Origin: Aphrophora alni
Lineage: Eukaryota > Arthropoda > Insecta > Hemiptera > Aphrophoridae
Assembly: GCA_963513935.1 (NCBI GenBank)
Contig: OY740767.1
Coordinates: forward strand, 83,378,060-83,442,059
Direction of reading: 5' to 3'
DNA: 64,000 nucleotides
Shown one piece after another: positions 24,053 to 34,679 of the stretch; position 1 is the stretch's first letter, and each line of letters begins with the position of its first letter. The position numbers and the translations under genes were made by a program. Under the pieces are notes generated by a model. The model had not been told where the DNA came from and did no database searches. It worked only from the letters and a program-made list of their open reading frames with translations.

Positions 24053-24152
24053 TAGTTTATTTATATACTAAAAACTATATTTTAAACAAAATCAACTACT
24101 GAAACAGAGTGTAATTTCTCAAAACTTACCAACAATAATGGCAAGTACTTAC

Positions 24153-24346
24153 TTGTGAAAGTAGTCCATATTGTGTTTGCTGGATATAGCTCTCATTTCT
24201 TGCGGTGTAGTCTGCTGAGCAAGTGTATGATGGAAATACAATGTAAACTTGGTAACAATAGCAGTCTTTAGTTTCCCCAACCACTGCACTAATGCAGGCA
24301 ATGGATTTCCTTTAAGAAAAGATGCTCCAAACCCCAACTTCCATGA
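24153..24346 (-). CDS. KICS2: KICS2 (C12orf66 homologue), internal exon D
   Basis: On the minus strand GTTGTTAG precedes a 194-nt open segment that ends at CACAA|GTAAGT. It enters in phase 0 and leaves in phase 2, exactly as needed to join the exon at 21454. Residues include LVQWLGKLKTAIVTKFTLYF and HHTLAQQTTPQEMR, matching the human LWLMKLKNMLLAKFSFYF and SRQTTASEMK blocks. The N-terminal 18 residues (rich in Gly, Phe and Lys) correspond to the poorly conserved linker before this block. The upstream intron of about 27 kb holds the LTR element, several Tigger copies, a piggyBac and a hAT. Confidence 0.92.
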
Positions 24347-24514
24347 CTAACAACACAAATTTCAAGGGCTTAATCAATATAACTAATCTATTAGGTTTAA
24401 AATGAAGTTTACATTAATTTAATGTTCAAGAGTCAAGATGTTAATGTTCAAGAGTTACATAATGTTCCCATGGTTTGAAGGGAACAATTGTAACTCCTAG
24501 TGACAGTATTCCGA

Positions 24515-24518
24515 GAGT
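24515..24518. repeat. Target-site duplication GAGT, left copy
   Basis: GAGT directly precedes the LTR at 24519, and GAGT directly follows the other LTR at 32890-32893. A 4-bp duplication fits Gypsy- or BEL-type integrases. Confidence 0.85.
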
Positions 24519-26136
24519 TGTAATAATTTAAAAATGAGGCTAAGAAGTTATTTAATAGTGAAGCTATTTTAAGAATAAAAATTATCTAAACTTGAAGAGT
24601 TTTACGTTATGTTTTTTATTGAATTTAATTATTAATTTATGAATTTATTAATTTGCTCGACTTAAGGGCGCCAGGTAGCCTTAGCTTACCAATTTTGAAA
24701 AAAGAAGTTATTTATTGTTATTAAAATTTCTCAGGGGTCATGAGTTCTTTTATCAGTGTACTCCACAGTGAGTTTGGTTTCTGAAATGAAAACACTTGTC
24801 TCTGAAATATTAACATAAACATTTATTAATTATTCAAAGAAACATCCTACAAATATTATTAACAAAAAATCATCTTTATAAATACTAGTTATCATTTAGT
24901 TTTAATAAACAAATCATTGATTTATATTTCCTTTATTTTATTACTTTCAAATTAATAAACTTTATCTTCAAAATGCTTCTATAAATAAAAATGTTGCAAC
25001 AGGAATTTAATTTATGAAATTTTGAGTAACTTTGCAGCTCTCTAAAAAAAGATTCTAATTTATTATTTAAAATTTTTTTTTTTTTTTTATTATTATTTTT
25101 TCTTGAAATAATCTAATATAAAGGATTTTTTAAGTAAAGAAACATGTACAAAAATTAATTTTAAACATAATACAGATTATTAATCAAATAGGTAATGTAT
25201 AGCGTCTATACCAAAACGCCGACAAAAAAATATATTGTCTGAACACGAAGAGAAAACTGATGTCCGGCAAGTTGAAGTTTTACAGCTCCTCGTTGGTTCT
25301 CCATTATTCAAAAGTCGTTTTCTCGAATAGTTTGAGAATGTTCATAACTCACTAACACGTTCAGTCTTTCTGAAATCATTTTTATCTCGCGGTATATAGT
25401 TTTTTCTTTTAACACAGTCGTGTTAAAATCGTTCTATATTCTTGTAACATGAATTATCAAATATTAATGTCTTGGAAAATTACATGAGTCTATTGTCCAC
25501 TATAACTGTTCAATTGTATTGTAATGAGAATTTATCACTTGAAAACACTCTTTACCTTTATAGTTCAATGTTCTAATTACAACTTAACAACATTTTTGTT
25601 AAGTTAAGCTCATTAGTGCAACTCAACGAATACATCTTACCGCTCCAACTTTCTTAATACGACTTTGAAAAACACAACCACTCTCCATCAGGCTCTGATC
25701 TCTACTTTTTTACACAAATCTACATTTTTGTAAAAGTTACTCTGTATTAAAAACATGTCCTACCACCCCAGGCCTCTCACTGAAAAACTACTAAACACAC
25801 CTTACTCCACTGAGCTCTGATCTAAGACTGACTTGAAACCACGAGATCTCTCACTTCCCAAAGTGTTCTTTCCGGTCACATTTCACTGCCATAGTTATTT
25901 TACATATTATATCACCACATAAAATCAAAATTCACATATAAAGAAATTAAACATTCGCAAATGTTTATGTTGTACTAATACTAAACATGTTTATTTATTT
26001 TTAGCCTTGAAAATCTATTTTTTCTTTATAAATGAGTTTACTAGTTTTAAATTATTATTTGAATCTTTTATCTCTATGGATTAACCGCATCTTTTAAATA
26101 AGTTAATATTAAGATCTGACTTTTCACACTGTTACA
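24519..26136 (-). repeat. LTR (3' LTR of the minus-strand element)
   Basis: This 1618-bp repeat starts with TG and ends with CA on both strands. Just inside its inner edge, on the minus strand, is TTTGTGGGGTTT, a possible polypurine-tract remnant ahead of the 3' LTR. Confidence 0.93.
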
Positions 26137-29100
26137 AAACCCCACAAAGATTTGTATTATAATACAAGTATTGTAACACAAATCTTTCTATATATATAAA
26201 TTTCAAATCGAAAAAAAAATATAATTTTTCAATAGATTTTCAAAACTTTTTAATTCAGAAGCTAAGGACTTCATAAAAAAAATAAGTATCTCTAGTATAC
26301 CTACTTTAAGAAAGATTCTCTTTTGATACAAAAAACTAAAAAATCTATTTACTAAAAATCCTACTTTACTATCTTAATTTATTTGCGTTATCATAACTCA
26401 TTTGTACAAAAAAAAAATATACGAATCAATTAGTGCTAAGCCTTATCTCTATTTATACAATAAAACCCATCATCAGTTTCTTTTTCAACAGCAGTTGACT
26501 GAAACTTTCCCATCAACATTTTTTGTTGACCGGATCCTGTCACTCAAAATCTTATCTTCCAGACAGCCGTCTGTATTTTTTCCTGCCATCTAGCATTTCC
26601 TTTCCCACACTTTACTTTTCTGCCAAGACGAAATTTCTACATCTTTTATAAAAATCTACATCTCTCTCATTATTCATCTGAATTATTTTTTAACTTAACA
26701 CAATTAAAATTTTAAAATTTCTCATTATTAATTAACATCATTACAAAATTATTTATTTATTACTCAAAATTACTTCAATTCACCTTAAAACTCTTCAATT
26801 ATGACTTTACATTATTATTTACTTCAACTTAAATTCCTAATTACTCTTTGCTTAGCTGGGATTACATCTTAACTACTGATTTTACCATTACTAAAAACTC
26901 CTCTCTTATTCAAAATTCAAAATTATTACATCATTATGAAAAAATCACTTACAAACTCATCTTATCTATTTCAAAATTACCTCTTTACAATTGTATTATC
27001 CTTTTAGTACTATATCTCAAAATTATTTCCATCTTAAATCTTTCATGTTTTAATAATTAAAGTTGCACTAATCCTCAAAAAACCTCTTTATTATTCATAT
27101 TTGTGTAGCCCACGCAGGTTACTTACATCATTTATATAAATAATCTCTTTATCTCAACGTAGCTTCCTTTAAAAATCATAATAATCGTCGTTTATTCGCA
27201 GAATTCCTCAAATCTCCCTTTATTTCATTAAAATCGTCGCATATTTCCTTTATATCCTCGTAGTACTCAAAAAGAAACCTCTTAAAACTTAAAAATTAAC
27301 CATCAATGCAACTTAACTATTCTTCTTATAAAAGTTTCTTAACAGAACAACTTCATTTTAAATACCACTTTACTCAATACTTCTGTAAAGCCATCATCCT
27401 CTTATAAAAAACTCAAAAATTCTCTCATTTAAATTACTTCATCAAAATCTCCTTAGTCATCAACCACTTAAATACAAAAAACTTCAAAAAAAATAATAAA
27501 ATTTACATTGCTTTCCCAGCTAACACCTTATTTCATCAAAATCTTTAGACACCTTTATCAAATAACTTCTCACCATCATCTATTATCTTAAATTCAATCA
27601 TTATTTATTAAAAAATCGTTAATTATTTATTTTATTTATAAATTTCATCAAAATCTCTCTTATCATTATTAATTTACTACTCCTTCCTTTAAAAAACAAG
27701 AACTTAACCTCCTTTATTCATTATTTAACATCAAAAAACTTAAAAAACTTAATTATTATCTGTCTTGGCAAAACTCACATAAATTCTCAAACTTTAACCA
27801 ATTATTTTTTAATTTTCCACACCATAAATCACTTAAGACTAACAACTTTTATCTCATATTATTAAATAATTCTTGATGTTTACAACATCAAACATACAAA
27901 TTATCATTTTACAACTTAATATCTAATTACATATTCTAATTTATCAATATTTTTTACAATTTTATAAAACTTTTCGTTTCATTTCATAAAAACTCTCCTT
28001 TTGTCACGTCCGGTTTAATCTCGTATATACAGATCGATCACTTCTATATATATATCCTACAATTTATTTGCCTTCAACATCTGTCTAAAATTTATTACAT
28101 GAAGTTTTTTCATGTAATAATGTCACACTTATTTATGCATTTTTCTTCCCTACTTTCCCCCACCACAGTCCTTCTGACCGCCTACTTTATACCATGCATA
28201 CTTCTAATTGCACTTTGGACTCTTACACAAAGTAACATGTTGTGACGTTGAAATGTGCAATGGTTGAATGCAATATCCCTACTTGATTCAAGATAAAGCC
28301 CAGAACACATCCCTATTTCACAACACGCCCTCTATGCAGTCCCGAAATTGCCTCATTTTTACAAATAAAACAATTCCTTTTTTACTACATAAACTCCTGC
28401 CTCCTCCCAAATGTTCATGTTTTTTCTTAAATGCATTTACGCGAATAAAATTTAAAATTCATAAAAAATTTCATTTAAATCATATCATCCGAAGTTGAAA
28501 TAATGTTCTCTTTACCAATCTTATTACTAGCATCGTCGATTTTTTGTTTATGTACTCCTTTCTACCTATTATTATCCAGGTTCAAAAAGAAAATTTGATT
28601 TTTTTAAAATTTATTCTAAGTTCTTTACTTAGAAATTTACTTTTAATTCTATTAAAGTTATTTAAGTAATCTACTTTTATTCTATTTACTTTAATCAATA
28701 CCAATTATCCTTTATTTTAGTATTTTTTATTTGAAAACACTAGTTAATTTATAATTATAAACCAAAAGTTTTTTATTTTCCATAACAGTATTTTCGTAAC
28801 ACACTGTATCAGCCTCTATATAATACGCAAAGGAATTTTTTAGGCCTAGTTGAGAGATAAACAACCTTCCCCTTTGTATATGGTGATGCAATATCTCTGT
28901 CTACTGCTGATAAGAATTGACTATGAAATCTTTTTAGCTCCAACTAGATTCAATCTCTCGTCATCTTATTGAATATTTAATATTGAATCCACTTACTTAA
29001 TATTGAATATTATTTCTTCAACACTACACTGAATCTTTGCTTCTAACTAATCTGTTTTATCTTAACACGCAAAATCAATATTTATCTTGGAGTAAACAAC

Positions 29101-29378
29101 ACTCGGTTATTTACTGATATAAACCTAGCGTCTTGACTTTACAAATACCTAAACGTTTTCTAAAACTAAACTCTTAATATTTTAACTTGGTTTATTATTT
29201 TCTAGTACACATATCATTGTTATTTCAAATTATAGACTATACATTATTCAAATTTAAAACTACTTATTAACAGAATCTTAACTACTTTTTGTTAATTGTT
29301 TTTCACAATCTAGTCCGTTTGTTTATAAAAATGTCTTTACATTTATCAGTCGTTCCAAATTTCAATTTATTACAACAA
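26137..29378. other. Internal region of the LTR element, no ORF, strand-biased
   Basis: The plus strand is strongly depleted in G (so the element's sense strand is poor in C and rich in A). No open frame with retroviral-type motifs could be read on either strand. A 12-bp perfect hairpin lies at 28092-28120. Confidence 0.6.
28092..28120. repeat. Perfect 12-bp stem, 5-nt loop hairpin
   Basis: TTATTACATGAA at 28092-28103 pairs with TTCATGTAATAA at 28109-28120. It lies inside the LTR element. A role in RNA packaging or 3' processing is speculative. Confidence 0.9.
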
Positions 29379-29852
29379 TTATAAATTATCTATTTTTTTG
29401 CGATGATTTCCCGATTGGTGAAAGATTTTAAAGTACATGATTAAATTTTTTAACACACTTTTAATGTTAAATACTTCTTTCAAAATATAGACCTGTTCTA
29501 AACTAGATCCTACAAATGAACTCATCTCAACCATATGTTCCCTTTTGTTGACAACCCGCTTTTGTGTTGACGAAAACCTTTTCACTTTCTCTTTCTCAGA
29601 CATACCATCACCCCTCCTTCTCTCAAATATCTCAATATTTAACAACCTACATTTGCCAACTGTCAGTTTAGGCATTCTCACCCCACCATTTTTGTACACT
29701 ACTATAAAGTCTTCATTTACTATTTCTATGTTAAATTTATACTCGAACTCATCTTGTTCAAAGAGGCTTTTAGTTTTCTGTTGTTGAATTTCAAAGACAT
29801 TTCTAAATTTTAATATTGCATAATTTTTAAACTCTACATTCTTATAGTACAC
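29379..29852 (-). CDS. Unidentified ORF in the LTR element (157 codons)
   Basis: The frame follows the gag-like ORF by about 50 bp in the same orientation. The protein is basic, with a middle part containing FEYKFNIEIVNEDFIVVYKN and RMPKLTVGKCRLLNIEIFER, then a Lys/Arg/Glu-rich stretch. I do not recognise any domain. It could be a remnant of the end of gag or pol, or a separate accessory frame. There is no obvious frameshift signal joining it to the upstream ORF. Confidence 0.5.
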   Translation of the reverse strand: MYYKNVEFKNYAILKFRNVFEIQQQKTKSLFEQDEFEYKFNIEIVNEDFIVVYKNGGVRMPKLTVGKCRLLNIEIFERRRGDGMSEKEKVKRFSSTQKRVVNKREHMVEMSSFVGSSLEQVYILKEVFNIKSVLKNLIMYFKIFHQSGNHRKKIDNL

Positions 29853-29902
29853 TCGTTTTTTAAGAAAAACAGCTGATTCCTTTATCGTAATATTATTTGT
29901 TT

Positions 29903-31129
29903 TTACCTTGTTTTCAAATTACTTATACCTATTCCAACCCCACTAGACATATTAATTTCAACGTTATTTGCTGTTTCTAGATTTACCTTGTTACATGTTA
30001 ACCCATTATTTATTATTTTAGAAATTTCTTGAACACAATCATTCACACAATTGTCCTCTATTATTATCAAATCATCTAACATCTCTTTTACTTCATTAAA
30101 ACTGTTAATTTCAATTTCAGCTACTGCTTGATCTAAATTATTATCCATATTATTAATATTTTCTATCAAAACACCCTCTACACTATTTATCTGTTCAAAT
30201 TCTACTTTTTTCTCACAATAGCTTACTTCAAATTCTACTTCGTTATAAGTCTCCATTACATTGATTTCCATTTGTTTAATTTCCAATTTAAGATTCTGTT
30301 CTAATTTTACATAATTTGGTTTTAATTCAACCCTAATTTCTTCAAATTTTTTACACATTGCTTCTTTTAAGTTTAAATTATCTTGTCTTAACTCTAATTT
30401 AGCCTGTTTTAAGTCATTATCTATCTTATCTAATTTAGCATTATTCTGTTCAAGTTTAACATTGAAATTTTCCAGCTTAGTATTAATTTCTAGCTTATTT
30501 TGATCAAATTTATTATTAAAGTCATCAAATTTATTATTTAAATCTTGCTTCAAATCTACATTATTTTGTTTTGTTTCTAACCTACTCTGATTAATTTCTT
30601 TTTTTGTTTCTAAGCTACTTTGTTCAAACCTTTTTATATCCTTTCTCATTTCTATCAGCATTTCTATCATAAACGCCTCACTTTGAGATTTTTTACCTTC
30701 ATCTAACCTATTTGGTTCAATTACCCTAACCTGTTCAATTACCCTAACTTCTTCATCTCCTAATTCCTTATCTGAATTTTCTTCTACAATTTCTACCCCT
30801 GGTGTTTCTACTAATTTTTTATTCATATTTTCACACTGTCCTTTACTATTTAGAATCCCATCACTGCTATATCCCTTAAAATCCGAACCTGAACTACTAC
30901 TTTTACTCATACTTGAACGTCTACTATTACTATTACTATCAATTAATTCCTGCGCTAACATATCTTGTGCAAATTGTTCCTCAGTTTGTTCTTTACTTTG
31001 TGATTCCTTCTGTAAATTATCAAAAATATCCCCCGTAAATTCCATCTGTTCTAAATTGTTTAAAGAATTTTGATTTCCTAACCCTACCTGTTCATCATTA
31101 TTATTAACATTTACAATTTCTGACTCCAT
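29903..31129 (-). CDS. Coiled-coil gag-like protein of the LTR element (408 codons)
   Basis: The ATG at 31129 is 127 bp inside the primer-binding-site candidate, the usual place for gag, and the frame is intact. Residues 1-60 are rich in Asn, Glu and Gln. Residues 68-90 form a Ser-rich segment (SNSNSRRSSMSKSSSSGSDF). Residues about 150-300 form a long coiled coil made of repeated KLEQN, KLDKID, RLETK and NNKFD blocks. The C-terminal 100 residues are acidic. There is no zinc knuckle, protease or other known motif, so the name gag rests on position and on the coiled-coil start seen in some arthropod LTR-element gags. It may represent only the N-terminal part of an ancestral gag. The open frame fits the young age implied by the LTRs. 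Confidence 0.7.
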   Translation of the reverse strand: MESEIVNVNNNDEQVGLGNQNSLNNLEQMEFTGDIFDNLQKESQSKEQTEEQFAQDMLAQELIDSNSNSRRSSMSKSSSSGSDFKGYSSDGILNSKGQCENMNKKLVETPGVEIVEENSDKELGDEEVRVIEQVRVIEPNRLDEGKKSQSEAFMIEMLIEMRKDIKRFEQSSLETKKEINQSRLETKQNNVDLKQDLNNKFDDFNNKFDQNKLEINTKLENFNVKLEQNNAKLDKIDNDLKQAKLELRQDNLNLKEAMCKKFEEIRVELKPNYVKLEQNLKLEIKQMEINVMETYNEVEFEVSYCEKKVEFEQINSVEGVLIENINNMDNNLDQAVAEIEINSFNEVKEMLDDLIIIEDNCVNDCVQEISKIINNGLTCNKVNLETANNVEINMSSGVGIGISNLKTR

Positions 31130-31255
31130 TTTTATCTTACTATATTTAACACAAAAAATTTTAAAAAAGAATCTTTCTTATATTATTTAGAGAGTCCTTA
31201 CCTTGTTTAAATATTTTCATTTCACCAAAATCACTGTATTTTCGACCAAAAACCG

Positions 31256-31273
31256 CCCCATGGTTGGGAGCCA
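31256..31273 (-). other. Primer-binding-site candidate
   Basis: On the minus strand, two bases after the LTR, TGGCTCCCAACCATGGGG starts with TGG, the complement of a tRNA CCA end. It resembles the TGGCGCCCAAC-type sites of many arthropod LTR elements. The priming tRNA cannot be named from sequence alone. Confidence 0.65.
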
Positions 31274-31275
31274 AT

Positions 31276-32889
31276 TGTAATAATTTAAAAATGAGGCTAA
31301 GAAGTTATTTAATAGTGAAGCTATTTTAAGAATAAAAATTATCTAAACTTGAAGAGTTTTACGTTATGTTTTTTATTGAATTTAATTATTAATTTATGAA
31401 TTTATTAATTTGCTCGACTTAAGGGCGCCAGGTAGCCTTAGCTTACCAATTTTGAAAAAAGAAGTTATTTATTGTTATTAAAATTTCTCAGGGGTCATGA
31501 GTTCTTTTATCAGTGTACTCCACAGTGAGTTTGGTTTCTGAAATGAAAACACTTGTCTCTGAAATATTAACATAAATATTTATTAATTATTCAAAGAAAC
31601 ATCCTACAAATATTATTAACAAAAAATCATCTTTATAAATACTAGTTATCATTTAGTTTTAATAAACAAATCATTGATTTATATTTCCTTTATTTTATTA
31701 CTTTCAAATTAATAAACTTTATCTTCAAAATGCTTCTATAAATAAAAATGTTGCAACAGGAATTTAATTTATGAAATTTTGAGTAACTTTGCAGCTCTCT
31801 AAAAAAAGATTCTAATTTATTATTTAAAATTTTTTTTTTTTTTTTATTATTTTTTCTTGAAATAATCTAATATAAAGGATTTTTTAAGTAAAGAAACATG
31901 TACAAAAATTAATTTTAAACATAATACAGATTATTAATCAAATAGGTAATGTATAGCGTCTATACCAAAACGCCGACAAAAAAATATATTGTCTGAACAC
32001 GAAGAGAAAACTGATGTCCGGCAAGTTGAAGTTTTACAGCTCCTCGTTGGTTCTCCATTATTCAAAAGTCGTTTTCTCGAATAGTTTGAGAATGTTCATA
32101 ACTCACTAACACGTTCAGTCTTTCTGAAATCATTTTTATCTCGCGGTATATAGTTTTTTCTTTTAACACAGTCGTATAGAAGAATCGTTCTATATTCTTG
32201 TAACATGAATTATCAAATATTAATGTCTTGGAAAATTACATGAGTCTATTGTCCACTATAACTGTTCAATTGTATTGTAATGAGAATTTATCACTTGAAA
32301 ACACTCTTTACCTTTATAGTTCAATGTTCTAATTACAACTTAACAACATTTTTGTTAAGTTAAGCTCATTAGTGCAACTCAACGAATACATCTTACCGCT
32401 CCAACTTTCTTAATACGACTTTGAAAAACACAACCACTCTCCATCAGGCTCTGATCTCTACTTTTTTACACAAATCTACATTTTTGTAAAAGTTACTCTG
32501 TATTAAAAACATGTCCTACCACCTCAGGCCTCTCACTGAAAAACTACTAAACACACCTTACTCCACTGAGCTCTGATCTAAGACTGACTTGAAACCACGA
32601 GATCTCTCACTTCCCAAAGTGTTCTTTCCGGTCACATTTCACTGCCATAGTTATTTTACATATATCACCGCATAAAATCAAAATTCACATATAAAGAAAT
32701 TAAACATTCGCAAATGTTTATGTTGTACTAATACTAAACATGTTTATTTATTTTTAGCCTTGAAAATCTATTTTTTCTTTATAAATGAGTTTACTAGTTT
32801 TAAATTATTATTTGAATCTTTTATCTCTATGGATTAACCGCGTCTTTTAAATAAGTTAATATTAAGATCTGACTTTTCAAACTGTTACA
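31276..32889 (-). repeat. LTR (5' LTR of the minus-strand element)
   Basis: This 1614-bp repeat has the same ends as the copy at 24519. It should hold the element's promoter. No clear TATA box stands out against the AT-rich background. It is followed by the GAGT duplication. Confidence 0.93.
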
Positions 32890-33433
32890 GAGTGAGAGAT
32901 AAAAACCACCAGGTATGATGAAGGCTTTCCCAACCCTCAAAAGCTTGGTGGCTAATGCAGAATATTGAGTGAGACCTTAGAATTTATGTCTAAGAGAAGA
33001 AGTTCTATGACATATGATAATGTGAGGCTTCAATATGTGAGTTCAGTTGTAGTTTTGAGGGTTCCGTTTATAATGCACTAGTCTATAAGGAGTTGGAGCA
33101 GGCTGGTCTTGAAGTTACCAAAAATGGACCACTTTAAACCATAACATGGCCATGGTTTGTCTACTTTGTATGTAAAATTAATAGTACTCATGATAAGGTG
33201 ATATATATTTACCTGTCAATTTTAAATCTGGTGAGTGGTATGGTTAAGTATGAAATCTGGTATTACAACTAATAAGGGTACTTATTATATTTTACGAATT
33301 AGTTTACTATAAAAGAATATTCATTAGATTTCGACATAAAGATGAATAGATTAGATTAGATTAGATTCCCATGAATATTTAACTAAAATTTATACACAAA
33401 GAAAATAAACATGAATTGTATTTTATATTATAC

Positions 33434-33441
33434 ATACACAC

Positions 33442-33481
<40 letters not shown>

Positions 33482-33485
33482 ACAC
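33434..33485. repeat. (CA)n microsatellite
   Basis: CA repeats with a G interruption at about 33446 and another near 33477. Confidence 0.95.
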
Positions 33486-33693
33486 CAGTTTTAATATTGG
33501 CGACGGTACGATTTTAATCACAAATCATTGTGGCGATACACCTCCTGTTGTTATCTGTTGACTATAACACAAAATAAGGGTTTTGGAATGCGTATAATAC
33601 TTTTATTCTTTATGTAGTTTTTGTTTAATGTAGTGTAATTTTAAATTACATTTATTATTATAAATGTAAATTACTATAATTATAAATTATATT

Positions 33694-33736
33694 ACACATT
33701 GGGTTTCGATCATGAAAAGATCGAAACCCAATGTGT
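33694..33736. repeat. Perfect 18-bp stem, 7-nt loop hairpin
   Basis: ACACATTGGGTTTCGATC at 33694-33711 is exactly complementary to GATCGAAACCCAATGTGT at 33719-33736, with loop atgaaaa. More AT-rich inverted sequence flanks it (33620-33690). No terminal features of a known MITE family were recognised. Confidence 0.95.
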
Positions 33737-34679
33737 TACTTTAAATAGAATTGAAAATCAACAACCCACTTTAATGTAAAGACTGAAAAGAAACATGCTA
33801 GTTTAAAGTAATTTTAAAATCAACATGATAGTTTTGATAAAAATATTGACATCGCATACGTTAATTTTACTACTGAGTTCCAGCAAATTATTTGGAAAAT
33901 TTGGAGGTTTAGATTACTAGTTTAGATATTAACATAAACACAACATAACACTGTTTTAGAACAGAAAGCACAATTTCAACATAAACTGACAAAATAATAC
34001 TCTGAAAATGTAAAAATAGATTAGCTAACTGTACACTACACAAGAAACATTAACAGCTAACTCCAGTCAGCTATAAAATAGTTAAAACTAACCCAGAAAT
34101 CATACAGACAGAAATATATAATGTCAAGTCACATTCAAAGAAACAACTTATAGTAAAACACTCAATTACAGCTATCAACTGCTTGAAAACTAACTAATGC
34201 CTTAAATCACTGATATGGAGTAGTTGAAGAAAAAATGGATTAAATAGTTAAGTACTACAACGGAAAAACTCAGCTATTCTGTTGTACACTGAGCTAGGCT
34301 GTACACCTTCCATCTTTTAATCAACACACTTCCCTCAAAAACCCTGTAATATTTATTACAGGCTTTGTTTACATGAGTATTGAGTGGATTTAGACGGTTC
34401 ACTGGAAGTATAGGCTTTTTCAATTTTCACCCGAACCTCTTAATCCCTTCAACAGTTTAGATTGGGCCTAAACTATTGCCCTCCCCCTTTATTTAACTCT
34501 TCCAGTAATTATTATTAATTTTCCCTTAGTTCAGGGAGCTCATGAGCAAATTTTATCTTTTTTATTACTTATTTCAAGAGCGAGTTCTTTGGAAAGTTCC
34601 TCAATCACAATCTATATTAGTTACACTTAGATATAGTTGTTAACCAATGTATGGATTATTAAAATAATTGCAAGAACAA

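Larger units (their letters stand above)
24519..32889 (-). mobile_element. Complete LTR retrotransposon derivative without recognisable pol
   Basis: The 8371-bp element is bounded by direct repeats of about 1.6 kb that begin TGTAATAATT and end GTTACA on the plus strand, with a GAGT duplication outside. The LTRs differ only by a handful of substitutions and small indels (for example GTTAAAATCG versus TATAGAAGAATCG near 25420 and 32171), so the insertion is young. Orientation is minus, shown by a primer-binding-site-like TGG stretch beside the LTR at 31276 and by a gag-like ORF starting just after it. The 5.1-kb interior has no readable protease, RT, RNase H or integrase. This makes it a large non-autonomous derivative, probably driven by a related intact element elsewhere. 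It lies in the 27-kb KICS2 intron in the same orientation as the gene. Confidence 0.92.
32894..34669. other. KICS2 intron: simple repeats and a hairpin
   Basis: It contains a short (ATTAG)n run at 33346-33367, a (CA)n microsatellite at about 33434-33485 and a perfect hairpin at 33694-33736. No gene was recognised. Confidence 0.6.

Noticed and set aside
26402..27060. Plus-strand frames within the LTR element interior
   Set aside because: They arise from the G-poor strand bias, run against the element's orientation and have no domain.
29545..29787. 80-codon plus-strand frame
   Set aside because: It is the antisense shadow of the minus-strand 157-codon frame in the LTR element.
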